The notes beneath the pieces were generated by a model. It was given only the letters and a program-made list of their open reading frames with translations, did not search any database and had not been told where the DNA came from. From Clostridia bacterium (GTDB lineage: Bacteria > Bacillota > Clostridia > Oscillospirales > Acutalibacteraceae): a stretch of 64,000 nt of DNA. The DNA lies in the NCBI GenBank assembly GCA_017403185.1, contig JAFQON010000042.1, positions 29,205 through 93,204 of the forward strand. Direction: 5' to 3'. This document shows positions 1 to 14,286 of the stretch, one piece after another. Position 1 is the stretch's first letter. Every line of letters starts with the position of its first letter. A program made the translations under genes and the position numbers.

Positions 1-30
1 GTTTATTCATACGAACATTAAAAATTAATA

Positions 31-59
31 TTGACAATTTGACTTTGTAAGAATATAAT
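31..59 (+). promoter_or_regulatory. Sigma-A promoter of rpoBC
   Basis: TTGACA at 31-36 and TATAAT at 54-59 are separated by 17 bases, a perfect consensus match. It lies about 150 bases upstream of rpoB, leaving a long AT-rich leader from roughly 66 to 207 in which I see no clear terminator. It indicates that rpoBC can be transcribed independently of whatever lies upstream. Confidence 0.8.
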
Positions 60-207
60 GCTATCCTGCATATTATAATGGAATTTATTGTCTTATAATT
101 AAAAAATATTTGACTATTTTTTAAGGATTCAGGCATTGATTTCGGCAATATAATTCGGCTTTCCACATGGAAATGGAAGATTTAAAGAAACGGAGTGATT
201 TAGCCTA

Positions 208-3200
208 ATGCTGAAAACGAATACCGTTAAACGCGGAAGCTGCGAGCGTCAGAGCTTCGGAAAAATCAATGAAGTTATGGATATGCCCAACCTCATTGAA
301 ATCCAGAAGGCTTCCTACAAATGGTTCATCGAAACAGGTCTTAAGGAGGTTTTCCGTGACACTGCGGACATCACGGATTACACCGGCAACTGGGTGCTCA
401 GCTTTGTTGACTACAGAATGGACGACAAGCCCAAGTACACAGTTCGCGAATGCAAGGAGCGCGACGCTACCTATGCAGCTCCCATGAGAGTTACCGTTCG
501 CTTGCAGAACAAAGAAACCGGCATCATCAAGGAGTCTGAGGTTTACATGGGCGACTTCCCCATCATGACCGAGAGCGGCACCTTCGTCATCAACGGCGCA
601 GAGCGTGTTATTGTTTCACAGCTTGTCCGTTCACCCGGCGTTTATTACGGAATGACTCACGACAAGACCGGTATTGAGCTCTACACAAGCACAATCAACC
701 CCAACAGAGGTGCATGGCTTGAGTATGAAACAGATGCCAACGATTTGTTCTATGTCCGCATTGACAAAAACAGAAAAATTTACATCACTGCGTTTATCCG
801 TGCTCTTGGTCTGAGCTCGAACGATGATATCCGCCGTTTCTTCGGTGAGGATAACAAGCTCGAAGCCACCATGGAGAAGGATGAAACAAGGAACACCGAA
901 GAAGCTCTTATGGAAGTATTCAAGAAGCTTCGCCCCGGTGAGCCCGTAACTCTTGAATCCGCTCAGCAGCACATCGATAATCTTTTCTTTGACCCCCACA
1001 GATATGACATTTCCAGAGTAGGCCGCTACAAATACAACAAGAAGCTTTCAATGCTCAACCGTCTCCCCGGCTGCACTGTTGCTCAGCCCGTTATTTCAGA
1101 GTACACAGGCGAGCTTCTTGCAGAGCCCGGTGAGGTGCTCACAAAGCAGAAGGCTCTTGAAATAGAGCAGGCAGGCGTAATGAAGGTTGTTGTTGCCTGC
1201 GAGGACGGCAGTGAGCTGTTCGTTATCTCAAACGGCATGGTTTATGCCGATGCGCTTCTTCCTGACAGCATCTCAAAAGCCGAGCTCGATGAAATCGGCA
1301 TAAACGAGAAGGTACGCTATTCCGTTCTTCACGAGGTTATCGAGAAGTGCGGTGACGACAAGGCAGCTCTTCTTGCAGAGATGGCAGAGCGCTGCGACGA
1401 CCTTATCCCCAAGCACATCATCGTTGACGATATCTTCGCATCAGTCAACTATGTCAACTGCCTCACCAAGCGTGTAGGTAATGTTGACGATATCGACCAT
1501 CTGGGCAACAGAAGAATCCGCTGCGTAGGCGAATTGCTTCAGAATCAGTTCAGAATCGGTCTTGCAAGAATGGAAAGAGTAGTCCGTGAGAGAATGGCTA
1601 TTCAGGCTCAGGAGGACGAAGATAAGATTACTCCGCAGACTCTTATCAACATCCGCCCCGTTATGGTTGCCATCAAAGAATTCTTCGGTTCATCACCCCT
1701 TTCACAGTTTATGGACCAGACCAACCCCCTTGCAGAGCTTACTCACAAGCGCCGTCTTTCGGCTCTCGGCCCCGGCGGTCTTTCACGAGACAGAGCAGGT
1801 TTCGAGGTTCGAGATGTTCACTATTCGCACTACGGCAGAATGTGTCCCATTGAGACTCCTGAAGGTCCCAACATCGGTCTTATCTCTTACCTCGCAACAT
1901 TCGCAAAAATCAACGAATACGGCTTTATCGAGGCTCCCTACAGAAAGATTGACAAAGAAACAGGCAGAGTTCTTGATGAAGTTGAATATATGACTGCTGA
2001 CACAGAAGACGATTTCATCGTTGCTCAGGCTAACGAAGCCCTTGATGAAAACAACTGCTTTGTCAGAGAAAAAATCACAGCCCGCTACAGAGACGAATTC
2101 ATTGAAATCGACCGTTCAAAAGTTGATTACATGGATATCTCTCCCAAGATGGTTGTTTCGGTTGCTACCGCAATGATTCCCTTCCTTGAGAACGACGACG
2201 CCAACCGTGCGCTCATGGGTTCAAACATGCAGCGTCAGGCAGTTCCCCTTCTCAAGACCTGCGCCCCCATCGTCGGCACAGGTATGGAATACAAGGCTGC
2301 AGTTGACTCGGGTGTTACCGTGCTTGCAAAGAAAGCGGGTATCATCACCAAGGTCAGCGCAGACAGCATCGACATGAAGAACGACGACGGCACCATGGAC
2401 CACTATGAGCTTATCAAGTTCATGCGTTCAAACCAGGGCACCTGCACAAATCAGAGACCCATCGTTTCACTCGGTCAGAAGGTTCAGGCGGGTGAGGTTA
2501 TCGCCGACGGCCCTGCAACAGACCACGGTGAAATCAGCCTCGGCAAGAATGCGCTTGTAGGCTTCATGACATGGGAAGGCTACAACTACGAAGACGCAGT
2601 TCTTATCAACGAAAAGCTTGTTCGTGACGATGTATACACATCCGTTCACATTGAAGAATACGAAACAGAGGCAAGAGATACCAAGCTCGGCCCCGAAGAA
2701 ATCACAAGAGATATTCCCAATGTCGGTGAGGATGCTCTCGGCAACCTTGACGAACGAGGAATTATCAGAATAGGTGCAGAGGTTCACTCAGGCGACATCC
2801 TTGTAGGTAAGGTTACACCCAAGGGCGAAACCGAGCTCACCGCCGAAGAAAGACTGCTTCGTGCAATCTTCGGCGAAAAGGCAAAGGAAGTCAGAGACAC
2901 CTCTCTTAAGGTTCCCCACGGTGAATACGGCATTGTTGTCAATGTTGAGGTATTCACAAGAGAAAACAGCGATGAGCTGTCACCCGGCGTAAACAAGGTT
3001 GTTCGCTGCTATATCGCTCAGAAGCGTAAGCTTTCAGTCGGCGATAAGATGGCGGGCCGTCACGGCAACAAGGGTGTTGTTTCAAGAATTCTTCCTCAGG
3101 AAGATATGCCCTTCCTTCCCGACGGCACACCTCTTGATATTGTTCTTAACCCCCTCGGTGTTCCCTCTCGTATGAACATCGGTCAGGTTCTCGAAGTTCA

Positions 3201-4044
3201 CCTCGGCTTTGCCGCAAGAAACCTCGGCATCAATGTTATGACACCCGTTTTCGACGGTGCTCATGAAGAAGATATCACCGAAGCTTTCAAAGAAGCAAAC
3301 CGTGTTGCAATGGAAAAGGCTGAAAAAGAAGCTGCTGAGAAGGGCGTTGAGTTTGACCCGTCAAAGGTTCCTCAGCTCCGCCTCGACTGTAAGTCAATTC
3401 TTACAGACGGCAGAACAGGCCGCAGATTTGATAACCCCGTAACAGTCGGCGTCATGTACTACCTCAAGCTTCATCACCTTGTTGACGATAAGATTCATGC
3501 CCGTTCAACAGGTCCCTACTCACTCGTTACTCAGCAGCCCCTCGGCGGTAAAGCTCAGTTCGGCGGCCAGCGTTTCGGTGAAATGGAAGTTTGGGCACTC
3601 GAAGCTTACGGTGCAGCCTATACTCTTCAGGAAATCCTTACAGTCAAGTCCGACGATGTTGTGGGCAGAGTTAAAACCTACGAAGCAATCGTCAAGGGCA
3701 AGAATGTTCCCACTCCCGGCGTTCCCGAATCCTTCAAGGTTCTTGTTAAGGAGCTTCAGGCTCTTGCGCTCGACATCAAGGTTCTCGATGAGAACGACGA
3801 AGAAATCGACCTTCGCCAGAGCTTTGACGGCGACGATGTGGGCTTTGTTTCGGATGACAAGGCGTTCCAGAATGTCAACGACGCCGAGCAGAGCGACGAT
3901 TTCATGATTGACGAGGACAGCGAAGATAACGATATATTTATCAGAGACCTCGGCGATGATGACGATTTCGGCGATATGCAGGAAGATATGGGAGTTGAAG
4001 ACTACGGCTTCGATTTTGAACCCTCGGAGGACGATTATGAATAA
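208..4044 (+). CDS. rpoB: DNA-directed RNA polymerase subunit beta
   Basis: Catalytic beta subunit of RNA polymerase, the target of rifamycins. The 1278-residue product carries the rifampicin-region signature ([20 protein letters not shown], then [14 protein letters not shown]) with the wild-type Asp, His and Ser at the positions that usually mutate in resistance, so the sequence predicts susceptibility at this locus. The conserved [14 protein letters not shown] block near the C-terminus is present. The ATG at 208 follows a GGAGTGA ribosome site at 192-198. The last 76 residues form a tail with 31 Asp or Glu, longer and more acidic than the usual end of the family. rpoC follows after 42 bases, so the two are one transcript. 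Confidence 0.99.
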   Translation: MLKTNTVKRGSCERQSFGKINEVMDMPNLIEIQKASYKWFIETGLKEVFRDTADITDYTGNWVLSFVDYRMDDKPKYTVRECKERDATYAAPMRVTVRLQNKETGIIKESEVYMGDFPIMTESGTFVINGAERVIVSQLVRSPGVYYGMTHDKTGIELYTSTINPNRGAWLEYETDANDLFYVRIDKNRKIYITAFIRALGLSSNDDIRRFFGEDNKLEATMEKDETRNTEEALMEVFKKLRPGEPVTLESAQQHIDNLFFDPHRYDISRVGRYKYNKKLSMLNRLPGCTVAQPVISEYTGELLAEPGEVLTKQKALEIEQAGVMKVVVACEDGSELFVISNGMVYADALLPDSISKAELDEIGINEKVRYSVLHEVIEKCGDDKAALLAEMAERCDDLIPKHIIVDDIFASVNYVNCLTKRVGNVDDIDHLGNRRIRCVGELLQNQFRIGLARMERVVRERMAIQAQEDEDKITPQTLINIRPVMVAIKEFFGSSPLSQFMDQTNPLAELTHKRRLSALGPGGLSRDRAGFEVRDVHYSHYGRMCPIETPEGPNIGLISYLATFAKINEYGFIEAPYRKIDKETGRVLDEVEYMTADTEDDFIVAQANEALDENNCFVREKITARYRDEFIEIDRSKVDYMDISPKMVVSVATAMIPFLENDDANRALMGSNMQRQAVPLLKTCAPIVGTGMEYKAAVDSGVTVLAKKAGIITKVSADSIDMKNDDGTMDHYELIKFMRSNQGTCTNQRPIVSLGQKVQAGEVIADGPATDHGEISLGKNALVGFMTWEGYNYEDAVLINEKLVRDDVYTSVHIEEYETEARDTKLGPEEITRDIPNVGEDALGNLDERGIIRIGAEVHSGDILVGKVTPKGETELTAEERLLRAIFGEKAKEVRDTSLKVPHGEYGIVVNVEVFTRENSDELSPGVNKVVRCYIAQKRKLSVGDKMAGRHGNKGVVSRILPQEDMPFLPDGTPLDIVLNPLGVPSRMNIGQVLEVHLGFAARNLGINVMTPVFDGAHEEDITEAFKEANRVAMEKAEKEAAEKGVEFDPSKVPQLRLDCKSILTDGRTGRRFDNPVTVGVMYYLKLHHLVDDKIHARSTGPYSLVTQQPLGGKAQFGGQRFGEMEVWALEAYGAAYTLQEILTVKSDDVVGRVKTYEAIVKGKNVPTPGVPESFKVLVKELQALALDIKVLDENDEEIDLRQSFDGDDVGFVSDDKAFQNVNDAEQSDDFMIDEDSEDNDIFIRDLGDDDDFGDMQEDMGVEDYGFDFEPSEDDYE

Positions 4045-4086
4045 TCGCCATTTTCCAAAAGTAACTTACGGAAGGGGCATCGTTTA

Positions 4087-7818
<3,732 letters not shown>

Positions 7819-7833
7819 TTTTTGTGAAAAGTG

Positions 7834-7863
7834 TTGACAAACCGAGTCGACATGTGATAAAAT
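7834..7863 (+). promoter_or_regulatory. Promoter of rpsL (str cluster)
   Basis: TTGACA at 7834-7839 and TAAAAT at 7858-7863, with an 18-base spacer ending in TGTGA. It begins 15 bases after the rpoC stop, so the str cluster can be transcribed separately from rpoBC. Confidence 0.65.
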
Positions 7864-7880
7864 ACAAAATTGTGGTGTCC

Positions 7881-7915
7881 GAAATTCCTGCACTTGCAAA
7901 AGTGCGGGGTTTCGT
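7881..7915 (+). promoter_or_regulatory. Stem-loop in the rpsL 5' leader
   Basis: CGAAA at 7881-7885 pairs with TTTCG at 7911-7915, and inside it GCACTT at 7891-7896 pairs with AAGTGC at 7901-7906. No T-run follows, so it is not an intrinsic terminator. It lies just downstream of the predicted transcription start and upstream of the TTG start of rpsL. A ribosomal-protein leader or mRNA-stabilising structure is possible; the function is inferred. Confidence 0.45.
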
Positions 7916-7949
7916 CACGATATAATATTCAAAGAAAGGAGAGAGTTTA

Positions 7950-8372
7950 TTGCCTACCTTTAACCAGCTTGTTCGTAACGGTAGAGAAACACTTGTGAAG
8001 AAGCCCAAGGCTCCCGCACTTCTTAAGGGTCTGAACTCAAAGAAGAATGTTCTTACAGATCAGGATTCACCCCAGAAGCGTGGTGTTTGCACCGCTGTTA
8101 AGACTGCAACCCCCAAAAAGCCCAACTCAGCACTTCGTAAGATTGCCAGAGTTCGTCTCACAAACGGCATTGAGGTTTCAGCTTATATCCCCGGTGTCGG
8201 TCACAACCTCCAGGAGCACTCAGTTGTTCTTATCAGAGGCGGCCGTGTTAAGGACCTTCCCGGTGTGCGTTACCACATCATCCGCGGTTCACTTGATACC
8301 CAGGGCGTTAACGGCAGAATGCAGAGCCGTTCAAAGTACGGCGCAAAGCGTCCCAAGGCAGCAAAGAAATAA
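7950..8372 (+). CDS. rpsL: 30S ribosomal protein S12
   Basis: S12 sits in the decoding centre of the small subunit and is the streptomycin-resistance locus. The 140-residue protein begins [12 protein letters not shown] and contains the invariant [13 protein letters not shown] and [13 protein letters not shown] blocks. Both lysines that mutate in streptomycin resistance are wild type. The start is a TTG at 7950, preceded by the strong ribosome site AAAGGAGAGAG at 7936-7945; no other start gives the canonical N-terminus. First gene of the str cluster. The ribosomal L7Ae-family gene often found between rpoC and rpsL in Firmicutes is absent. Confidence 0.98.
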   Translation: MPTFNQLVRNGRETLVKKPKAPALLKGLNSKKNVLTDQDSPQKRGVCTAVKTATPKKPNSALRKIARVRLTNGIEVSAYIPGVGHNLQEHSVVLIRGGRVKDLPGVRYHIIRGSLDTQGVNGRMQSRSKYGAKRPKAAKK

Positions 8373-8394
8373 TAACCGCAACCACTTTAGTTAA

Positions 8395-9009
<615 letters not shown>

Positions 9010-9051
9010 TCTGCGCATAATATATTTTACTAAAATTTTTCGGAGGTTCAT

Positions 9052-11118
9052 ATGCCAAGACAGGTATCTCTTGAGATGACCAGAAACATTGGTATTATGG
9101 CTCACATTGACGCCGGCAAAACCACCACATCTGAGCGTATCCTGTTCTATACAGGTAAGACTCATAAGATTGGCGAAACACACGATGGCGCCGCTACCAT
9201 GGACTGGATGGAGCAGGAGCAGGAGCGTGGTATTACCATCACATCCGCTGCTACCACCTGTTTCTGGAAGGACCACCGTGTCAACATCATTGATACCCCG
9301 GGTCACGTTGACTTCACTGTTGAAGTTGAGCGTTCACTCAGAGTTCTTGATGGTTCGGTAACGGTTCTTTGCGCTAAGGGCGGCGTTGAGCCCCAGTCTG
9401 AAACCGTTTGGAGACAGGCTGATAAATACCGTGTTCCCAGAATGGTCTATGTTAATAAGATGGACATCTTGGGTGCAAATTTCTACAGAGTTGTAGATAT
9501 GATGAAGGAACGCCTTAAGTGTAATGCAGTTCCCATTCAGCTCCCCATCGGTGCCGAATCAGATTTCGTGGGAATTATCGACCTTGTTATCATGAAGGCT
9601 TATTACTACAATGATGATAAGGGTATTGACATCACTGTTACAGATATCCCCGATGATATGAAGGAAATTGCTCAGAAGTATCACGACGAACTCATTGAGC
9701 ATGTTGCTGAGCAGGATGATGCTCTTCTTGAGAAGTTCTTTGAAGGCGAAGAGCTTACTGTTGAAGAGGTTAAGGCTTGCATCAGAAAGGCAACAATTGC
9801 TAACACAATGGTTCCCGTTGTTTGCGGCACATCATACCGCAACAAGGGCGTTCAGCTCCTTCTCGATGCAGTTATCGATTATATGCCCGCTCCGACTGAT
9901 ATCGAAGCTATCAAGGGCATCAATCCCGAAACAGGTGAGGAAGAGGTAAGACATTCTTCAGACGAAGAGCCCTTCTCAGCTCTCGCATTCAAGATTGCTA
10001 CCGACCCCTTCGTTGGTAAGCTCTGCTTCTTCAGAGTTTATTCGGGTAAGGTCGAAACAGGCGCTTCTGTTTACAACTCAACAAAGGATAATAACGAGCG
10101 TATGGGCAGAATCCTGCAGATGCACTCCAACCACAGACAGGATATCGACTGCTGCTATGCAGGTGATATTGCTGCTTGCGTTGGTGTTAAGCAGACAACT
10201 ACAGGCGACACCCTTTGTGATGCAAAGCATCCCGTTATTCTTGAATCAATGGAGTTCCCCGAGCCCGTTATCAGAGTTGCCATCGAGCCCAAGACCAAAG
10301 CAGGTCAGGAGAAGATGGGTATTGCTCTTGCAAAGCTCGCTGAAGAGGATCCCACATTCAAGTGCTACACAGATGAAGAAACAGGCCAGACAATCATCGC
10401 CGGCATGGGTGAGCTCCACCTTGAAATCATCGTTGACAGACTTCTTCGTGAATTCAAGGTTGAAGCTAATGTAGGTCAGCCTCAGGTTGCTTACCGTGAA
10501 ACAATCACTCAGGCTGCTGACACAGATACCAAGTATTCTCGTCAGTCAGGCGGTAAGGGTCAGTACGGTCATGTTAAGATGAAGATTGAACCCAACCCCG
10601 AAAAGGGATACGAGTTTGTCAACAACATCGTCGGCGGTGCTATTCCCAAGGAATACTTCAACGCTATTGAGGCAGGCGTCAAGGGCGCAATGCTTACAGG
10701 TGTTCTCGCAGGCTACAATGTTGTTGATGTTAAGGTAACACTTTACGACGGTTCATATCACGAAGTTGACTCTTCAGAAATGGCCTTCAAGATTGCCGCA
10801 TCAATGGCATTCAAGGACGCTATGAAGAAGGCTGCTCCCATTCTTATGGAGCCCATCATGAAGACCGCAGTCATCGTTCCCGACGAATACATGGGCGATG
10901 TTATCGGCGATATCAACTCACGCCGCGGTATGATTCAGGGCACAGAAGCAAGAACAGGTGCAGTTCAGATCAACGCAAATATCCCGCTGTCAAATATGTT
11001 CGGCTACGCAACAGCTCTCCGTTCAAGAACTCAGGGCCGCGGTCAGTACGCTATGGAACCCAGCCATTATGCTGAAGTTCCCAAGTCAATTGCCGAAAAA
11101 GTTATCAGCGAAAGATAA
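9052..11118 (+). CDS. fusA: Translation elongation factor G
   Basis: GTPase that drives translocation on the ribosome. The 688-residue protein has the G1 motif [10 protein letters not shown], the switch motif [13 protein letters not shown] and NKMD, followed by the beta-barrel and the domain IV-V region with GKGQYGHV. The start ATG at 9052 follows CGGAGG at 9041-9046. It sits third in the canonical rpsL-rpsG-fusA-tuf order. Length and motifs are those of the bacterial housekeeping EF-G rather than ribosome-protection relatives such as TetM. Confidence 0.98.
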   Translation: MPRQVSLEMTRNIGIMAHIDAGKTTTSERILFYTGKTHKIGETHDGAATMDWMEQEQERGITITSAATTCFWKDHRVNIIDTPGHVDFTVEVERSLRVLDGSVTVLCAKGGVEPQSETVWRQADKYRVPRMVYVNKMDILGANFYRVVDMMKERLKCNAVPIQLPIGAESDFVGIIDLVIMKAYYYNDDKGIDITVTDIPDDMKEIAQKYHDELIEHVAEQDDALLEKFFEGEELTVEEVKACIRKATIANTMVPVVCGTSYRNKGVQLLLDAVIDYMPAPTDIEAIKGINPETGEEEVRHSSDEEPFSALAFKIATDPFVGKLCFFRVYSGKVETGASVYNSTKDNNERMGRILQMHSNHRQDIDCCYAGDIAACVGVKQTTTGDTLCDAKHPVILESMEFPEPVIRVAIEPKTKAGQEKMGIALAKLAEEDPTFKCYTDEETGQTIIAGMGELHLEIIVDRLLREFKVEANVGQPQVAYRETITQAADTDTKYSRQSGGKGQYGHVKMKIEPNPEKGYEFVNNIVGGAIPKEYFNAIEAGVKGAMLTGVLAGYNVVDVKVTLYDGSYHEVDSSEMAFKIAASMAFKDAMKKAAPILMEPIMKTAVIVPDEYMGDVIGDINSRRGMIQGTEARTGAVQINANIPLSNMFGYATALRSRTQGRGQYAMEPSHYAEVPKSIAEKVISER

Positions 11119-11141
11119 TTTGTTTCGTTAATTTAAAAAAA

Positions 11142-11160
11142 GGGCTTGAAATTTAAGCCC
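11142..11160. repeat. Inverted repeat between fusA and tuf
   Basis: GGGCTT at 11142-11147 and AAGCCC at 11155-11160 form a 6-bp stem with a 7-base loop. It is preceded on the plus strand by a run of seven A, so it has terminator geometry only for transcription on the minus strand; after fusA there is no U-tract. The -35 box of the tuf promoter lies within it. Confidence 0.5.
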
Positions 11161-11174
11161 ATACTTGTTACAAT
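11146..11174 (+). promoter_or_regulatory. Promoter of tuf
   Basis: TTGAAA at 11146-11151 and TACAAT at 11169-11174 with a 17-base spacer. Immediately downstream, near the expected transcript start, CCATGC ACGA GCATGG (11179-11194) can form a 6-bp hairpin with a 4-base loop at the 5' end of the tuf mRNA. This gives tuf its own promoter in addition to read-through from fusA. Confidence 0.65.
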
Positions 11175-11232
11175 GAAACCATGCACGAGCATGGAAAAAA
11201 TAATTTGCTTATTTAAAAGGGAGGAAATACCA

Positions 11233-12432
11233 ATGGCAAAGGCAAAATTCGAACGTAATAAGCCCCACGTAAATATCGGTACCATCGGTCACGTTGACCA
11301 TGGTAAGACAACTCTTACTGCTGCTATCACAAAGACCCTCGCTATGAAGGGCGGCGCAGACTTCATCGACTACGCTAACATCGATAAGGCTCCCGAAGAG
11401 AGAGAGCGCGGTATCACAATCAACACAGCTCACGTTGAGTACGAGACAGAAACTCGTCACTACGCTCATGTTGACTGCCCCGGCCACGCTGACTATATCA
11501 AGAACATGATCACAGGTGCTGCACAGATGGACGGTGCTATCCTTGTTATCGCTTCAACAGACGGCCCCATGGCTCAGACTAAGGAACATCTTCTTCTTGC
11601 TCGTCAGGTTGGCGTTCCCAAGATCATCGTTTTCATGAACAAGGTTGACCAGGTTGACGATCCCGAACTTCTCGAGCTCGTTGAAATGGAAATCCGTGAG
11701 ACTCTTGCTGAGTACGGCTTCGACGAAGAAGCTCCCATCATCAAGGGTTCAGCTCTCAAGGCTCTTGAGTATGCTGGCGGCGACACATCAGACGCATCAC
11801 TTGCACCCATCTGGGAGCTCATGGATGCTGTTGACAGCTACATCCCCACACCCGACAGAAAGGCAGACCTTCCCTTCCTTATGCCTGTTGAAGACGTATT
11901 CACCATCACAGGCCGTGGTACAGTTGCTACAGGTAGAGTTGAAAGAGGTCAGCTCAGAACTTCAGAAGAAGTTGAAATCGTTGGTCTTACTGATGAAAAG
12001 AGAAAGACTGTTGTTACAGGTATCGAAATGTTCCGCAAGATCCTCGACTATGCAGAGGCAGGCGACAACATCGGTGCTCTTCTCCGTGGTGTTCAGAGAA
12101 CTGAAATCGAACGCGGTCAGGTTCTTTGCAAGCCCGGTTCAATCAACCCCCACACAAAGTTCAAGGGTCAGGTTTACGTTCTTACTAAGGAAGAAGGCGG
12201 CCGTCATACTCCCTTCTTCAACAACTACCGTCCTCAGTTCTATTTCAGAACAACTGACGTTACAGGCGTAATCAGCCTTCCCGCAGGCACAGAAATGTGC
12301 ATGCCCGGCGATAATGTTGATATGGATGTTGAACTCATCACTCCTATCGCTATCGAAAAGGGTCTCCGCTTCGCTATCCGTGAAGGCGGCAGAACAGTTG
12401 GTTCAGGCGTTGTTATCGAAATCAACGAATAA
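11233..12432 (+). CDS. tuf: Translation elongation factor Tu
   Basis: GTPase that delivers aminoacyl-tRNA to the ribosome. The 399-residue protein has [10 protein letters not shown], the switch region [22 protein letters not shown], and the C-terminal [10 protein letters not shown] end. I start at the ATG at 11233, which follows GGGAGG at 11219-11224 and gives the standard [20 protein letters not shown] beginning; an in-frame upstream start lacks a ribosome site. It ends the str cluster and is followed by a strong terminator. No second tuf copy lies in this window. Confidence 0.99.
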   Translation: MAKAKFERNKPHVNIGTIGHVDHGKTTLTAAITKTLAMKGGADFIDYANIDKAPEERERGITINTAHVEYETETRHYAHVDCPGHADYIKNMITGAAQMDGAILVIASTDGPMAQTKEHLLLARQVGVPKIIVFMNKVDQVDDPELLELVEMEIRETLAEYGFDEEAPIIKGSALKALEYAGGDTSDASLAPIWELMDAVDSYIPTPDRKADLPFLMPVEDVFTITGRGTVATGRVERGQLRTSEEVEIVGLTDEKRKTVVTGIEMFRKILDYAEAGDNIGALLRGVQRTEIERGQVLCKPGSINPHTKFKGQVYVLTKEEGGRHTPFFNNYRPQFYFRTTDVTGVISLPAGTEMCMPGDNVDMDVELITPIAIEKGLRFAIREGGRTVGSGVVIEINE

Positions 12433-12448
12433 TTAAAAATCATTTTGG

Positions 12449-12478
12449 GGAGCAGTCGCAAGGCTGCTCTCTTTTTTT
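12449..12478 (+). terminator. Terminator of the str cluster (after tuf)
   Basis: GAGCAG and CTGCTC form a stem around an 8-base loop, followed by CTTTTTTT. It begins 17 bases after the tuf stop. Confidence 0.8.
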
Positions 12479-12486
12479 AAAAAAAT

Positions 12487-12520
12487 AAAACCGAAAGAGA
12501 ACATGGCTCTTTCGGTTTTT
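12487..12520 (-). terminator. Terminator of the minus-strand glycan operon
   Basis: AAAACCGAAAGAG and CTCTTTCGGTTTT form a 13-bp stem with a 6-base loop, with T-runs on both strands, so it can act in both directions. It overlaps the stop codon of the last minus-strand gene and, with the preceding hairpin, makes a back-to-back pair between convergent genes. Confidence 0.8.
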
Positions 12521-13541
12521 ATAGTGTTATGTTATCCGGGCTTATTGTTACAGAAACCGTAAAAATTTCAGCTTCAACAGATTTTGTATCAGAATCAAAC
12601 GGCGTATCAATAATGGCTGTTTTTACCGATAATCCGTCGTGAAGCGGAGCGGAATCGGAGCGAATTATGAAAGCCATGCAGCCTTCTTTTTCAATCGGCG
12701 GAGAATCAAGAACGGATTTCAGCTTGATTTCAACCGAAGTGTTTTCATGCGCTTCATATTCTATTGCAATATAATATTTTCCTTTAGGGCAGCAGGGTGA
12801 AAAATTCTCAATGAAATTTTCACGCTGTTTTTCAATTTCTTCAGGAGTGCATATTTCACGGAATCGCTCGCTGCTGAAGAGCTGCTCCATTTCATCATAC
12901 ATATCCAGAAGCCTTGCTTCTCTTATATATATATTTTCATCCGAGGGTAATTCTATTTTCTTGTCATTTGTACCTATTTCAACCGAAACCGGTATTTCTG
13001 CAAGAATGCGCTTGGATGTATTTGCAAATGAAAGTGTGATTTTTTCAGAGATATCGGGGAATTCTGTGTATTCTCCCGTGAAAGCAACTTTGTTTATATA
13101 AAGTCTGTCAAAGGGAGTGAAGCGGAATTTTTCGCATTCCCAGCCCGCACGGATAAATTCTGCAAGCAGAATAACATTTTCATCAATGCCGTTTTCAAGC
13201 AGGGTGCAGCTTGAGCTGTGGGAGTCAAGCTTCGTATCACCCGAAACAAGCTTGGTTATATGCAGAATCGGGTCATCAAACAGCAGGCGATGCCGCTCAG
13301 ATTCTCTCACTGTAGGATTATAGGTGCAGTCAAGGTCGCAGGCGTTGATTGCATCAATTTTCGCCTGCTCTTTTTTCTCAAAAAGCTCTTCGTTATAAGA
13401 AAGAATTACGGCGTAAAGATTGCTTTCTTCTCTGTAAAAGCCGAGAAAATGAAAATCCGTTTCACCGAAGCTGAAATCCCTGCCGACAATTCTGATTTCA
13501 CTGATTTTGTTTATATATTCTTTTAAAAGATTAATATCCAT
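12519..13541 (-). CDS. Hypothetical protein, last gene of the glycan operon
   Basis: A 340-residue protein that I do not recognise. It has no signal peptide, no membrane segment and no obvious catalytic motif; it is rich in Glu, Asp and beta-prone segments, with a late stretch (KYYIAIEYEAHENTSVEIKL) that reads like a beta-sandwich. I choose the ATG at 13541 because an AAGGA ribosome site lies 9-10 bases upstream; an ATG at 13577 lies deep inside the previous gene without one. The start overlaps the end of the DUF4886 gene by 11 bases, so translation is probably coupled. Its place as the fifth gene of a surface-glycan operon is the only clue to function. Confidence 0.75.
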   Translation of the reverse strand: MDINLLKEYINKISEIRIVGRDFSFGETDFHFLGFYREESNLYAVILSYNEELFEKKEQAKIDAINACDLDCTYNPTVRESERHRLLFDDPILHITKLVSGDTKLDSHSSSCTLLENGIDENVILLAEFIRAGWECEKFRFTPFDRLYINKVAFTGEYTEFPDISEKITLSFANTSKRILAEIPVSVEIGTNDKKIELPSDENIYIREARLLDMYDEMEQLFSSERFREICTPEEIEKQRENFIENFSPCCPKGKYYIAIEYEAHENTSVEIKLKSVLDSPPIEKEGCMAFIIRSDSAPLHDGLSVKTAIIDTPFDSDTKSVEAEIFTVSVTISPDNITL

Positions 13542-14286
13542 TTCTGATAATTCCTTTTTCAACCGCTGTATGAGCACATATTTTAAGCGTTTCCATTATA
13601 CCCTTATCAACATCGGGAATTTCAAAGGTGTTATCATAAATGCTTTTGCCGAATATCGTTTCATAGAAGCACGCACCTGCAAGGTAACAGCCTAAATCGT
13701 TGCCGTGGTAGCCGTCAACCTCGGTCAGCTTGTCGCCGATAGTGTTTCTTACCGTTTGCCAAGCTCTGCCGCTCGGAATTATAATGCCGATATCCGCTTC
13801 GAGTGCAGCATCAACATATGCTTCGGTCAGCATACGGTACATTTCCTGCTGACTTCTGCCATAGTTTGCAAATGCGGTGAGCGGGCAGTTTTTATCATAC
13901 GCCCATGTCTGATGAAGCATTATTTTTGCTCTTGGCTGCACCATACGGCAGTATTCCGCAAGCTCTGAAAGATAAGGTGAGTAGCTTTCTCTTATTCCGC
14001 TGAGCGGACTGCATTGCTGCAGGGTTATAACATCCCATTCCTCATCTTCAACAGCCTCGTGAAGCGCAACTTCGGTTGCCTTTGTCATTTCTGTTTCAAA
14101 CGGAAGGTAGATTTCGTATTCATAATCCGTTTTTTCTTCGCGCCAATTATTCCAATGGGTTTCAAGCGAGCAGCCGCCGATGTAAAGGTTGCACAGCATT
14201 AATTCCGCTCCGTCAGCCTGTGCCATTTTCGGCAAAAATCTGTGAGCGTTGTTGGAGAAGCTGTTGCCTATTGATAATACATTCAT
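13531..14286 (-). CDS. DUF4886-type SGNH/GDSL hydrolase
   Basis: A 251-residue protein of the SGNH hydrolase fold. The N-terminal LSIGNSFSNNAHRF block carries the likely nucleophile Ser in GNSF, and the C-terminal DGYHGNDLGCYLAG carries the Asp-x-x-His pair expected for the rest of the triad. Such enzymes act on esters, often O-acetyl groups on carbohydrates. There is no signal peptide, so it appears cytoplasmic. Its ATG overlaps the stop of the O-antigen-ligase gene (ATGA), tying it to the glycan operon; removal or editing of acyl groups on the glycan is an inference. Confidence 0.8.
   Translation of the reverse strand: MNVLSIGNSFSNNAHRFLPKMAQADGAELMLCNLYIGGCSLETHWNNWREEKTDYEYEIYLPFETEMTKATEVALHEAVEDEEWDVITLQQCSPLSGIRESYSPYLSELAEYCRMVQPRAKIMLHQTWAYDKNCPLTAFANYGRSQQEMYRMLTEAYVDAALEADIGIIIPSGRAWQTVRNTIGDKLTEVDGYHGNDLGCYLAGACFYETIFGKSIYDNTFEIPDVDKGIMETLKICAHTAVEKGIIRNGY

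Noticed and set aside
1-207. A ribosomal protein gene or attenuator upstream of rpoB
   Set aside because: Only AT-rich leader and a consensus promoter are visible; no open frame resembling rplL and no clear hairpin with T-run.
1690-1860. Possible rifampicin-resistance change in rpoB
   Set aside because: The resistance region matches the wild-type consensus at the key Asp, His and Ser positions.
8071-8290. Possible streptomycin-resistance change in rpsL
   Set aside because: Both key lysines (in TPKKPNS and GGRVKDLPG) are wild type.
11142-11160. Inverted repeat after fusA as its terminator
   Set aside because: No T-run follows on the plus strand; it has terminator shape only on the other strand.
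11645-12271. A 208-codon frame within tuf in another phase
   Set aside because: Shadow caused by the strong codon bias of tuf; Ser/Leu-rich product with no family features.
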